A DNA stretch of 64,000 nt, from assembly GCA_037783545.1 (NCBI GenBank), contig JBBELK010001560.1, positions 17,501 through 81,500 on the forward strand, read 5' to 3'. Both the position numbers and the translations under genes were made by a program. The DNA is from Henricia sp. BOLD:AAB3569 (taxonomy: Eukaryota; Echinodermata; Asteroidea; Spinulosida; Echinasteridae). The notes under the pieces were generated by a model. It was given only the letters and a program-made list of their open reading frames with translations. It was not told the origin of the DNA and searched no databases. Below, piece after piece: positions 10,841-21,900 of this stretch; the first letter of the stretch is position 1, and each line of letters opens with the position of its first letter.

Positions 10841-10952
10841 ATGGTGGAAACTCGGCTAAATTACCGTAACAAAGTAGCGACATTGCCGGAGCTTGAAGTT
10901 AAAACTCGTACGTTAAGACACATTGTAAAAAAAACCGGTCAAGTTTGTCAAG
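10841..10952 (+). other. Candidate first coding exon
   Basis: An ATG at 10841 opens MVETRLNYRNKVATLPELEV and stays open to a consensus donor, TCAAG|GTATGT, at 10952/10953. The 37 codons are basic and hydrophilic. The upstream 100 bases are CpG-rich, as a promoter might be. No downstream acceptor was paired with it and the family is unrecognised. Confidence 0.3.
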
Positions 10953-10959
10953 GTATGTA

Positions 10960-11850
10960 TAGATCTAGAGACGGTATACATTGTACGGCTGTAACACAAC
11001 AACGGCTAATTACCTGGTTGCAATTACGCGTGGTGTTTTGCCGAGGTCAAGAACAACTCCATCCTGCACACATCGCGCGGACAAGTGAGGCAGCACCGGA
11101 GAAAATATCATGACGAACTACTCCCGTCTGCGTACCTGTCCCAACTGACACAAAGTTCTCTCCCCCCGTACGCAAATGGCCATGATGCTCCATGGTGCCC
11201 CAAACCTCAGTGATTGAACAATACATGAAAGAAAAAAATCAAGTATGCCATGTAACTCCAAGCCAGCTGTCCAAAAGGTTGCATGGTCTTCCAAGTTGAC
11301 AAAAGAGTCAAGCCAAAGCGCCGCATCTTGCCAGAAAGCACTATTTAAATAATAATAAAGAAAATAACTGTGTTACTCTTTTTTCAAAATCGGTAAAACT
11401 TCTCTCTACTTGAACAATTACAAACAAAAAACGGCATGATTTAAATCAGTGCATTTGACGCGCAGCAGTAAATCCAAATGTGACCAAATCTGATTGTGCG
11501 TGTTCGGTCACATTTCAGCCTCACATTTTTGTTTCAAAATGTAAAGATTGTGCGCGTTTATCACGGGAAACACGTTTAGTTGCATGCGCTCATAAAAGTG
11601 GAAAAAGTCAATCCACGTGTTCTTCTGTCACCATATGCAGCACGGTATGTGGCAGAGGGTATACCATTGTTCCCCCGTTGAGTCTAAATCATCCAAGGAA
11701 TTTCCAAGGAATTCCTTTCAGTTTTTAGGTTGGGTTGGTGCGTTAACAAAAGGGGAGAGTGCAGATCATATGGCAATGATGCACATGTACGTACGGTATG
11801 TGTATCACAACAGACCACGTGGATGGACTTTTCCCACCAGCGAAACCGCC
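10960..11850. other. Low-copy stretch, no gene called
   Basis: A cysteine-containing frame at 11480-11728 is open but has no family signature, splice support or codon bias that I trust. CCAAGGAATTTCCAAGGAATTCC at 11693-11715 is a short direct/inverted duplication. Confidence 0.3.
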
Positions 11851-12254
11851 CCCAGTCACAATTAGCTTGCGGTGGGTTTGCGACGGATTTTTCGGCATTT
11901 TCGGCCGGCACTCCTTGCGGCTGCCGGGTCATTTTTCGGCATCGGGCGGGCATCGAGTTACTTTTAATTCGGTTTGTAAACCTGGTGCGGCGTTTCCCAT
12001 CGCAAACTAATCGCCACAATCCATATATCGGCCAGACGCCGCTCAGACGCCGGCCGGAGCCCGCCCGGCGTCCGGCCGACTTGGCGGTGCCCGGCCGGAA
12101 ATCGGCCAGACATCGGCCGGGGTTTTGCAGGGACACAGGCAGGACATCGGCAGGACATCGGACGAGTGCCTGCCGGACACCGGCCGATAAACGGGCCAAG
12201 AATTCGACCCCATTCCGTCATGGCAGCGTGGGAGCACTTTTAATTGTGACTGTG
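11851..12254. mobile_element. 404-bp MITE with GC-rich interior
   Basis: The ends CCCAGTCACAATTA (11851-11864) and TAATTGTGACTGTG (12241-12254) are inverted repeats, 13 of 14. ACCGCC flanks both sides (11845-11850 and 12255-12260), a probable 6-bp target duplication. The interior holds another inverted pair (about 11862-11877 against 11996-12011) and an array of CGGCCGGACATCGGCC-like palindromic modules (12030-12185). The long open frames here come from its GC-rich repeats. A diverged TTTAATTGTGACT lies at 12334. Confidence 0.55.
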
Positions 12255-12489
12255 ACCGCCCTATCGCGCGATCTTTCGCCGACCTCTACACGCCGGCCGA
12301 TGCCTAGAAATCGCACACGCCGCCCGGCCTCCGCTTTAATTGTGACTAAAGGTTTATACAGGTGTCTCGATCAGAGCTTTTCTAATTCTGGCTGCGCGAT
12401 TAAAAGGTCAGGCACGTCGCGGTTCAGCCGGCGCAGCTATAGCGCGCTCCGCGTTGCGATAAACCACGCACAAGCGAACAATAATTAGC

Positions 12490-12620
12490 TGCCGGCAAAG
12501 CTATATTATAACGAAGTGCAGATTTGATAGAGAAAAACACATTTTTGAGTGGAAAAAAAATTAGAATTTCCAGTTTGGTATGTTTTGTGCATAAAGTCTG
12601 AAGCCGATCATGTACCAACT
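12490..12620 (-). repeat. Dispersed repeat X, inverted copy
   Basis: Read on the minus strand it matches 9385-9530: CTTCAGACTTTATGCACAAA, TTTTTTTTCCACTC, TTTTTCTCTATCAAATCTGC. Divergence is perhaps 25-30% by eye. Confidence 0.45.
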
Positions 12621-12714
12621 ATTCCTGAAAGGTTCATCTTGGCACGTCAAAATTAGGCCTTGTTCAGACACAGTCTAACTGTTAAGAAAACGGTCAAAAA
12701 AGGGTGTACGGTCA

Positions 12715-12890
12715 TTTCGCCCTGAACCACGGCATGTGCACGAAGTTGTTTTGGAATGTTTGGGGTGAAATGGCCTTTGGGCGAGGTAGTGTTTGGACGA
12801 AGTGGTTTTGGGGGTAAATGGCACTTGGGCGAAGTGGTCCAGCCGGGTGAAATGGTTTTGGGGCGAATTGATTTTATGCTCGCGAGACGA
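12715..12890 (+). repeat. 16-17-bp G-rich minisatellite
   Basis: About ten degenerate copies of a unit near TTTGGGCGAAGTGGT. Variants include GGTGAAATGG and GGCGAATTGA. Not coding. Confidence 0.8.
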
Positions 12891-13130
12891 AATATAATTG
12901 TTTTGTTTATATTTCTCAAAGACTATAGCACCTCAGACAAAACCATTTCAGGGAAGCTTTCTACCGTCGTAGTGTTTATATTGTGTAAGTTATGTGTAAA
13001 TCTGTGAACATTTCTGATTTTTCGAGATACCAATCATGTATACTGCCTTTAACTATTAATTGTACAATTTTATGCATCGGGGAACGAATTGATGGTTAAA
13101 AGGTTTACAAGGTTTATCTCTAAACACATC

Positions 13131-13222
13131 TTGGAACCTTATTTGGAACCTTGGTTCCAACTTGGAACCTTGGTTGGAACCAAGGTTCCAAGTTGGAACT
13201 AAGGTTGGAATCAAGGTTCTTC
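13131..13222. repeat. Small 12-mer array, both orientations
   Basis: Seven or so 12-mer units (CCTTGGTTCCAA type, then GGAACCAAGGTT type) meet head to head near 13171, so the short array is itself a large palindrome. It is the leftmost trace of the minisatellite that dominates 27.6-48.5 kb. Confidence 0.85.
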
Positions 13223-13246
13223 TCATACTTCTCATACTTCTTCTTC

Positions 13247-13297
13247 AGCAGCGGAGTGCAGCTGCAGCAGCGGAGTGCAGCTGTAGCAGCGGAGTGG
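13247..13297 (+). repeat. 19-bp minisatellite, three copies
   Basis: AGCAGCGGAGTGCAGCTGC starts at 13247, 13266 and 13285; the third copy is truncated by satellite 1. Confidence 0.85.
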
Positions 13298-13422
13298 TAT
13301 TTTTGGAATCAGCGTCGAAAGGAGAGTTCAAAAATACCAAATACGACCAAAGTGACAAGTGGTCAGGTTTTTCGAAAATGGCCGAAACTGAACATGTGTG
13401 GTATTTTTGGAATCAGCGTCGA
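13294..13422 (-). repeat. Satellite 1, inverted single unit
   Basis: This is one diverged unit of satellite 1 in the reverse orientation: on the minus strand it contains GAACTCTCCTTTCGACGCTG, ATTCCAAAAATACC and TTCGGCCATTTT. It is the only inverted unit I see; all other satellite 1 arrays run plus. Confidence 0.85.
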
Positions 13423-13664
13423 ACGTTTAATTGCAACCTAGGGTTTAAATATAAGTTCCGAACACATTTCTTCAGGGAAGATGAGGTAGTGCAGTGGATC
13501 TGTACTCTGACTCCGGATCAGGCGATTGAGGTTCGAATCCCGTCGTTGTGAGGATTGTGGTTTCTTTTGATCTACTTGGTTTAATTCAAGACGTTTCATT
13601 GCAACCTAAGGTTTAAATATAAGTTCCGAACACATTTCTTCAGGGAAGATGAGGTGGCCCAGTG
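13423..13664 (+). mobile_element. tRNA-Arg-derived SINE, partially duplicated
   Basis: A 168-bp unit starts ACGTTTAATTGCAACCTA at 13423 and again at 13591. The first copy carries a tRNA-Arg-like segment (13480-13553) with A-box-like TAGTGCAGTGG, an anticodon stem-loop GACTCCGGATC (CCG in the loop) and a perfect B box GGTTCGAATCC (13530-13540). The acceptor stem does not pair, so this is a SINE or pseudo-tRNA. The second copy stops at the start of the tRNA part, where satellite 1 begins. Confidence 0.7.
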
Positions 13665-13876
13665 CTATTTTTGAACTCGCCTTTCGATGCTGATTCCGAA
13701 AATAGCACACATGGTCAGTTTCGGCCATTTTGGAAAAAGTGTCATTTTTGACACTTTGGTCTGTTTTTTGACACTTTGGTCGTAATTAGTATTTTTGAAC
13801 TCGCCTTTCGCCGCTGATTCCGAAAATACCACACATGGTCAGTTTCGGCCATTTTGGAAAAAGTGTCATTTTTGAC
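13664..13876 (+). repeat. Satellite 1, left block
   Basis: About 1.7 units of the 124-bp form, interrupted at 13876/13877 by element 1; the same satellite resumes at 17644. Confidence 0.95.
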
Positions 13877-14561
13877 CCCTGATAACACCACGACGTCGGA
13901 CCAACGTTGGGACCATGTGTGCTTCCGCGTTGGCCCAATGTGGGCCAATGACGTTGGGCCAGCGTGATTTTGCTCATCAAGGTTTCGACGGGCCAACGTC
14001 GGCAAGAGACATCGGCCCAACGTTGAAACAATGTTGGGCCAACGTTAGCCTTTTTTGTATCATTTAGAGTTGACGTTGGGCCAACGTCTGGCCACCCTTC
14101 ACCCAACAACATGCCCACACTCAACCGACGTAGGAACAACGTGGGGCCAACAATGGCACCACCTGTAATACTAGTGTCAAACGTTGGGCCAACATGGTAC
14201 CAACCATTTCCCAACCTTTATACAGGGTAGCTGCCAACATGTTGACTGTTGGCAATTACTACAGATAAAAAAAAGAAGCTTATAATAGTATAGGTTCACA
14301 GCACCATTTCAGTTATATTGACCGAGTAAAAGGTTTATCAAAAATGGATCCAAAAAATGTAAATACATGTACAATGTACTGCAAGTTATGAAAAGGTTAA
14401 TTCTATAAATTGTGAGCCTTAAAGTGTGACATTGGTGTTTTTGTTACAACCTGGCCAGGAGTATTAAAGGCCAATTAAATGTATATCATTTGCAGTAACA
14501 AAATCATCACAGTTACATTTGTCACTGAAAAGCGGATACGACCTTCACAAAGAGTGGCAAT

Positions 14562-14745
14562 TTTAGCGAATCGCCGCACTATGGGCACTGCCATTTTGTC
14601 TGATTACTGGGAAAAGAATGACATCTTTGTGCATTTTAATTCATTCCTATGACAATACAGTCAACAAAGTTGTACGGAAAAAGTCATTCTAGCCCAGGCA
14701 GTATTTAGACAAATGGCGGCGCCCATACCATGTGGCATCGCTGCA
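14562..14745. repeat. Foldback within element 1
   Basis: ATGGGCACTGCCATTTTGTC (14580-14599) and the following 28 nt pair imperfectly with the reverse complement of 14685-14742. A diverged relative of the left arm lies at about 7768-7790. Confidence 0.45.
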
Positions 14746-14921
14746 ATTGTCATTTTTTGTTAAATTGGTATTTTATTTTTAGTGGGTAATATTTTTTTGT
14801 TATAGTTGTTATGCACAAGGTTCTCCTTTGGTTATTTAACCTGCACACGGACATCCAGGATTTCGTTGTTCAAACCTATAATAAAAATGGGAGGTAAAGT
14901 GTCATGAATTTACGTTTACTG

Positions 14922-15178
14922 TATGGATGGGATGCGTTTAACCGGTTAACCGAAAGAAAATTAAAAACCGGTTTTTCCGTAAAGTTTAAACAAAACCCAA
15001 TTTTGAAGAATTTACAATAGTTTTCAGATGGTTGTTTGTAATGACTTCTTGAAATAAGTTTATATGCGGTATAAACACCAGCAACAATCCTTGGTGTCGA
15101 CCGAACGGTTAACCGATTAACCAACACTTGAAAGAATTACAAACTGGTTTTTGAATTAACCGTAAATTCCCATTCCTA
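14922..15178. mobile_element. hAT-like MITE nested in element 1
   Basis: It is 257 bp with termini TATGGATGGGA and TAGGAATGGGA (9 of 11), flanked by GTTTACTG (14914-14921) and GTTTAGTG (15179-15186), an 8-bp target duplication with one mismatch. Inside are AACCGGTTAACCG motifs near both ends. The length and 8-bp duplication fit the hAT superfamily. Confidence 0.65.
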
Positions 15179-15301
15179 GTTTAGTGTATGAGGTCCCAGA
15201 GGGTGTCTGTGCATGGTGATCTTTTCTTATGACATCTTTGAAAAGGTAACATAAATGTCGGCATAGTCGTAAGGTCCGTGACATCGCCAGCCTATACATG
15301 C

Positions 15302-15796
15302 CTTTACGGTTCCCCCATAATTCACTGCGCGCGGAACATGGCACAGTGCATGATGGGATGCAATTCTAGTACACATCGTCTCTGCGCACACAGCTTTATT
15401 GCACAAGTGAATGAGAATTGACAGTACTCGGTCGCTTCAAACTTGTAAAACGTGACAAATTTGTGTTTATGACAAATTTTCACTGGTAATATAGATCTCG
15501 GATACAAATTCAACCTACTGTATGTTTGTTTTGGGATTATATCGTCGTGAAAAACTGACGCGGGTTGTCATAATGTTTATACTCCGATAACGCGATACAA
15601 TGACAGTGCACAACGCGCCGAGTGTACCGAGAAGATGCCCACGCTGGCCACGCACTCAACGCGTCTTGCATTGTCATTGTATTCCCATTCACTTGAGCAA
15701 TAAAGCCGTGAGGGCCGAGGCGATGTGTACTAGAATTGCATACCATCATGCACTGCGCCATCTACCGTGCGCAGTGAATTGTGGGGGAACCGTAAA
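15302..15796. repeat. Nested long foldback in element 1
   Basis: The arms 15302-15414 and 15684-15796 are imperfect inverted repeats (shared pieces GATGTGTACTAGAATTGCAT, GGGGGAACCGTAAAG). Inside, 15593-15626 pairs with 15650-15687 around ATACAATGACARTGCA. The opposed short frames here are mirror images of the same DNA. Confidence 0.65.
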
Positions 15797-16139
15797 GTCA
15801 CGTATTGATGAACAATGGCTTATGAATAGGGTGGCGACATCCCACGGACATGGCGACTATGCCAACATTTACTTTACAGATTGAGAATGCGAAATTTAAG
15901 AATGATAAACAGAAAAATATGACAAAATATGTTGTAAAAATCTCATCACCCGAAAGGTAAGTGTGAGGGGGGGGGGTGTGGTACGTCAGAAAAAGTTATC
16001 TGGTCAAGATCCTTTAATCTCGTTCTGCAGCAATCTCAGCTTCTGAGCTCCACTCCTTGCGATTTCTCGGTCGGCCGCTTGATTTATCTTCGCAACATTC
16101 TCTACATCGTGTCGCGAGATGACGGTATGGTGGGGTTTG

Positions 16140-16715
16140 AACTTGACAGCTTCTGAAATAGAATTAAGATTTTATTTATAGCATGAACAAAGGTTTTTTT
16201 TTGTATACATTGAACAAGGAGTTGAATGAAATTACCTCCTGAAATAAACAGATCATTCAGTTCTATAAGCTGTATTTTTTTTGTATACATTGAATAAAGA
16301 TTTGAATGAAATTACCTCCTGGAATCAACAGATCATCAAATTCTAAGATTTCTGTCGCAAATGTTGCATTTCTGAGATAAATAAATAATAAATTACTGCG
16401 TAAAGTAATGCACAAAATGACGCAGCGAGCGGTCTGTGCGTAAGTGTAACAACAGAGGGCGCTGCGCGCGCGTGAATGGTTATCTTGTGCACTAACTGAA
16501 GGCAATTTTTGAAGGAGAAAGATGTGATAGAAAAGCAACATTTGCGACAAAAGTGTAAGTGGGAAGTATATGTATTGGAATTAGATTATCTATTGATTCC
16601 AGGAGGTAATAGTTTCTCTAAAACCAACTCGACCGTTGTAGGCCTACCAACTCGATTTGGCAAACGGTCGAGTTGGCAAACGGTCGAGTTGTCACAAGGA
16701 TTAAGTTGACAATGA
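16140..16715. repeat. Tandem pair, foldback and CGGTCGAGTTGG array
   Basis: Tandem copies end GAATGAAATTACCTCCTG (16225 and 16305). The segment 16314-16376 then folds back onto 16531-16612 (TTGATTCCAGGAGGTAAT, CAACATTTGCGACA). Next, 16624-16700 carries four to five CCAACTCGACCGTT/AACGGTCGAGTTGG modules in both orientations. Confidence 0.6.
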
Positions 16716-17643
16716 ATGATCATGCTAGGCCGGCCTACTCAATTCGTTCCCACTAAAAATAAAAAAGTTATGATCAATGAACGCAGGTTCACTGTCGATA
16801 CATCAGCCGAAATAATGAAATCAAATTTTGAAAAACTTACAGAGAATTATTGGGCAATGTTGGAAGACGTGCAGGCAGTCATGTCGAAAACTCATCACAC
16901 TCGCTCGATCTGGGCCGGTTTCCCGCCTGTTGCCGAACAAAGAATTAGACTGGTTCCCGTCCACATATTCCACATAGGACAATAGCAATAGGATCGGGGC
17001 GCGCGTGCATAAAACAAATAGTGTGTGATGGTATCCAGTCTCCTGGACTTGTACCCAGACGTGCTTAACATCTTACGAAAGCAAATGTATACTGGCTCCA
17101 GTCCAGGATAGGGCCAACGTCTGTGCGTATCACTCCGCGGGTTTTCTTATGGCGTAATCGGGTGATCGGGTAAAATGATATACATCGTATCGGGTCAATC
17201 GGAGGTTCAATCCCTTCCATATATTATTTTTTTCATGTACTGTTCTGTCTTTTTCTGTTTGCAGTCTCCTAGAATCTTCATTTTTAGTAAAAATAATAAA
17301 CATTTACCTTTTCTTTGGCCAAATTTCATGAACTGCAACAGTAAATTTGTTTGTACATCGACCGCGATATGATTGCCGCCATGGGCCGTTATTTTTTCTA
17401 CATTACTTTTTTCTACGTTACAATGACGTTGGGCCGATGATCTGCCAACATTATAAATCAAACAGAAATGCCGACCATGGACGTTGTGCCAACATGGATG
17501 TGTCAACACGAAAAGTTGAGCACGGTGCCGACATGAAACACACGTTGGCCCAACATCAAATCTCAACCAATGGCCAACTGCGACGTGTGCCGACGTTCCC
17601 GACCAACAGCCAACGTTGGCCCGACGTCGTGGTGTTATCAGGG

Positions 17644-18924
17644 ACACTTTGGTCTGTTTTTTGACACTTTGGTCGTAATTGGTATTTTTGAACTCGCCTT
17701 TCGATGCTGATTCCGCAAATAGCACACATAGTCAGTTTCGGCCATTTTGGAAAAAGTGTCATTTTTGACACTTTGGTCTGTTTTTTGACACTTTGGTCGT
17801 AATTGGTATTTTTGAACTCGCCTTTCGCCGCTGATTCCGAAAATATTACACATGGTCAGTTTCGGCCATTTTAGAAAAAGTGTCATTTTTGACACTTTGG
17901 TCTGTTTTTTGACACTTTGGTCGTAATTGGTATTTTTGAACTCGCCTTTCGATGCTGATTCCGCAAATAGCACACATAGTCAGTTTCGGCCATTATGGAA
18001 AAAGTGTCATTTTTGACACTTTGGTCTGTTTTTTGACACTTTGGTCGTAATTGGTATTTTTGAACTCGCCTTTCGCCGCTGATTCCGAAAATAGCACACA
18101 TGGTCAGTTTCGGCCATTTTAGAAAAAGTGTCATTTTTGACACTTTGGTCTGTTTTTTGACACTTTGGTCGTAATTGGTATTTTTGAACTCGCCTTTCGA
18201 TGCTGATTCCGCAAATAGCACACATAGTCAGTTTCGGCCATTTTGGAAAAAGTGTCATTTTTGACACTTTGGTCTGTTTTTTGACACTTTGGTCGTAATT
18301 GGTATTTTTGAATTCGCCTTTCGCCGCTGATTCCGAAAATAGCACACATGGTCAGTTTCGGCCATTTTAGAAAAAGTGTCATTTTTGACACTTTGGTCTG
18401 TTTTTTGACACTTTGGTCGTAATTGGTATTTTTGAACTCGCCTTTCGATGCTGATTCCGAAAATAGAACACACGGTCAGTTTCGGCCATTTTGGACAAAA
18501 ACTGACCACTCTTCAGTTTTGGTCGGACGGTGTCCAAAGTGGTATTTTTGAACTCGCCTGTCGACGCTGATTCCGAAAATACCACACACGGTCAGTTTCG
18601 GCCATTTTGGACAAAAACTGACCACTCTTCAGTTTTGGTCGGACGGTGTCCAAAGTGGTATTTTTGAACTCGCCTGTCGACGCTGATTCCGAAAATACCA
18701 CACACGGTCAGTTTCGGCCATTTTGGACAAAAAATGACCACTCTTCAGTTTTGGTCGGACGGTGTCCAAAGTGGTATTTTTGAACTCGCCTGTCGACGCT
18801 GATTCCGAAAATACCACACACGGTCAGTTTCGGCCATTTTGGACAAAAAATGACCACTCTTCAGTTTTGGTCGGACGGTGTCCAAAGTGGTATTTTTGAA
18901 CTCGCCTGTCGACGCTGATTCCGA
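17644..18924 (+). repeat. Satellite 1, 124-bp then 116-bp forms
   Basis: The 124-bp units alternate between two subtypes (CGATGCTGATTCCGCAAATAG and CGCCGCTGATTCCGAAAATA), giving a 248-bp dimer. From about 18440 the 116-bp form takes over, with GACCACTCTTCAGTTTTGGT and CGGACGGTGTCCAAAG. Each unit contains an inverted pair GGTATTTTT...AAAATACC. Short minus-strand frames are repeat read-through. Confidence 0.95.
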
Positions 18925-21900
18925 AAAAAAAAGAAGCTTATAATAGTATAGGTTCACAGCACCATTTCAGTTATATTGACCGAGTAAAAGGTTTATCAAA
19001 AATGGATCCAAAAAATGTAAATACATGTACAATGTACTGCAAGTTATGAAAAGGTTAATTCTATAAATTGTGAGCCTTAAAGTGTGACATTGGTGTTTTT
19101 GTTACAACCTGGCCAGGAGTATTAAAGGCCAATTAAATGTATATCATTTGCAGTAACAAAATCATCACAGTTACATTTGTCACTGAAAAGCGGATACGAC
19201 CTTCACAAAGAGTGGCAATTTTAGCGAATCGCCGCACTATGGGCACTGCCATTTTGTCTGATTACTGGGAAAAGAATGACATCTTTGTGCATTTTAATTC
19301 ATTCCTATGACAATACAGTCAACAAAGTTGTACGGAAAAAGTCATTCTAGCCCAGGCAGTATTTAGACAAATGGCGGCGCCCATACCATGTGGCATCGCT
19401 GCAATTGTCATTTTTTGTTAAATTGGTATTTTATTTTTAGTGGGTAATATTTTTTTGTTATAGTTGTTATGCACAAGGTTCTCCTTTGGTTATTTAACCT
19501 GCACACGGACATCCAGGATTTCGTTGTTCAAACCTATAATAAAAATGGGAGGTAAAGTGTCATGAATTTACGTTTACTGTATGGATGGGATGCGTTTAAC
19601 CGGTTAACCGAAAGAAAATTAAAAACCGGTTTTTCCGTAAAGTTTAAACAAAACCCAATTTTGAAGAATTTACAATAGTTTTCAGATGGTTGTTTGTAAT
19701 GACTTCTTGAAATAAGTTTATATGCGGTATAAACACCAGCAACAATCCTTGGTGTCGACCGAACGGTTAACCGATTAACCAACACTTGAAAGAATTACAA
19801 ACTGGTTTTTGAATTAACCGTAAATTCCCATTCCTAGTTTAGTGTATGAGGTCCCAGAGGGTGTCTGTGCATGGTGATCTTTTCTTATGACATCTTTGAA
19901 AAGGTAACATAAATGTCGGCATAGTCGTAAGGTCCGTGACATCGCCAGCCTATACATGCCTTTACGGTTCCCCCATAATTCACTGCGCGCGGAACATGGC
20001 ACAGTGCATGATGGGATGCAATTCTAGTACACATCGTCTCTGCGCACACAGCTTTATTGCACAAGTGAATGAGAATTGACAGTACTCGGTCGCTTCAAAC
20101 TTGTAAAACGTGACAAATTTGTGTTTATGACAAATTTTCACTGGTAATATAGATCTCGGATACAAATTCAACCTACTGTATGTTTGTTTTGGGATTATAT
20201 CGTCGTGAAAAACTGACGCGGGTTGTCATAATGTTTATACTCCGATAACGCGATACAATGACAGTGCACAACGCGCCGAGTGTACCGAGAAGATGCCCAC
20301 GCTGGCCACGCACTCAACGCGTCTTGCATTGTCATTGTATTCCCATTCACTTGAGCAATAAAGCCGTGAGGGCCGAGGCGATGTGTACTAGAATTGCATA
20401 CCATCATGCACTGCGCCATCTACCGTGCGCAGTGAATTGTGGGGGAACCGTAAAGTCACGTATTGATGAACAATGGCTTATGAATAGGGTGGCGACATCC
20501 CACGGACATGGCGACTATGCCAACATTTACTTTACAGATTGAGAATGCGAAATTTAAGAATGATAAACAGAAAAATATGACAAAATATGTTGTAAAAATC
20601 TCATCACCCGAAAGGTAAGTGTGAGGGGGGGGGGGGGGTGTGGTACGTCAGAAAAAGTTATCTGGTCAAGATCCTTTAATCTCGTTCTGCAGCAATCTCA
20701 GCTTCTGAGCTCCACTCCTTGCGATTTCTCGGTCGGCCGCTTGATTTATCTTCGCAACATTCTCTACATCGTGTCGCGAGATGACGGTATGGTGGGGTTT
20801 GAACTTGACAGCTTCTGAAATAGAATTAAGATTTTATTTATAGCATGAACAAAGGTTTTTTTTTGTATACATTGAACAAGGAGTTGAATGAAATTACCTC
20901 CTGAAATAAACAGATCATTCAGTTCTATAAGCTGTATTTTTTTTGTATACATTGAATAAAGATTTGAATGAAATTACCTCCTGGAATCAACAGATCATCA
21001 AATTCTAAGATTTCTGTCGCAAATGTTGCATTTCTGAGATAAATAAATAATAAATTACTGCGTAAAGTAATGCACAAAATGACGCAGCGAGCGGTCTGTG
21101 CGTAAGTGTAACAACAGAGGGCGCTGCGCGCGCGTGAATGGTTATCTTGTGCACTAACTGAAGGCAATTTTTGAAGGAGAAAGATGTGATAGAAAAGCAA
21201 CATTTGCGACAAAAGTGTAAGTGGGAAGTATATGTATTGGAATTAGATTATCTATTGATTCCAGGAGGTAATAGTTTCTCTAAAACCAACTCGACCGTTG
21301 TAGGCCTACCAACTCGATTTGGCAAACGGTCGAGTTGGCAAACGGTCGAGTTGTCACAAGGATTAAGTTGACAATGAATGATCATGCTAGGCCGGCCTAC
21401 TCAATTCGTTCCCACTAAAAATAAAAAAGTTATGATCAATGAACGCAGGTTCACTGTCGATACATCAGCCGAAATAATGAAATCAAATTTTGAAAAACTT
21501 ACAGAGAATTATTGGGCAATGTTGGAAGACGTGCAGGCAGTCATGTCGAAAACTCATCACACTCGCTCGATCTGGGCCGGTTTCCCGCCTGTTGCCGAAC
21601 AAAGAATTAGACTGGTTCCCGTCCACATATTCCACATAGGACAATAGCAATAGGATCGGGGCGCGCGTGCATAAAACAAATAGTGTGTGATGGTATCCAG
21701 TCTCCTGGACTTGTACCCAGACGTGCTTAACATCTTACGAAAGCAAATGTATACTGGCTCCAGTCCAGGATAGGGCCAACGTCTGTGCGTATCACTCCGC
21801 GGGTTTTCTTATGGCGTAATCGGGTGATCGGGTAAAATGATATACATCGTATCGGGTCAATCGGAGGTTCAATCCCTTCCATATATTATTTTTTTCATGT

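Larger units (their letters stand above)
13877..17643. mobile_element. Element 1: 3.77-kb inverted-repeat DNA transposon
   Basis: The termini are 34-bp inverted repeats with one mismatch, beginning CCCTGATAACACCACGACGT. The element sits inside satellite 1 with a probable 2-bp duplication AC (13875-13876 and 17644-17645). Both subterminal regions (13900-14210 and 17420-17625) are arrays of palindromic modules around CCAACGTTGG and GTTGGGCCAACG. The interior contains a nested hAT-like MITE (14922-15178), several foldback structures, a 76-78-bp tandem pair with TTTTTTGTATACATTGAA (16185-16300) and a small CGGTCGAGTTGG array. I find no transposase; the best frame (16716-16985, plus) is unrecognised. 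It is best read as a non-autonomous element. Its termini are homologous to those of element 2. Confidence 0.8.

Noticed and set aside
11684..12488. Long GC-rich overlapping frames on both strands
   Set aside because: They coincide with palindromic modules of the 404-bp MITE, which keep several frames open by composition.
13480..13553. Functional tRNA-Arg gene
   Set aside because: A and B boxes and the anticodon arm are recognisable, but the acceptor and T stems do not pair, and the segment is part of a duplicated SINE.
16716..16985. 89-codon frame in element 1 as a transposase
   Set aside because: No DDE or DNA-binding motif seen; too short. Left as unrecognised.
17100..17225. Another tRNA-like SINE head (GGAGGTTCAATCCC at about 17200)
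   Set aside because: A possible B box only; no convincing A box at the right spacing.
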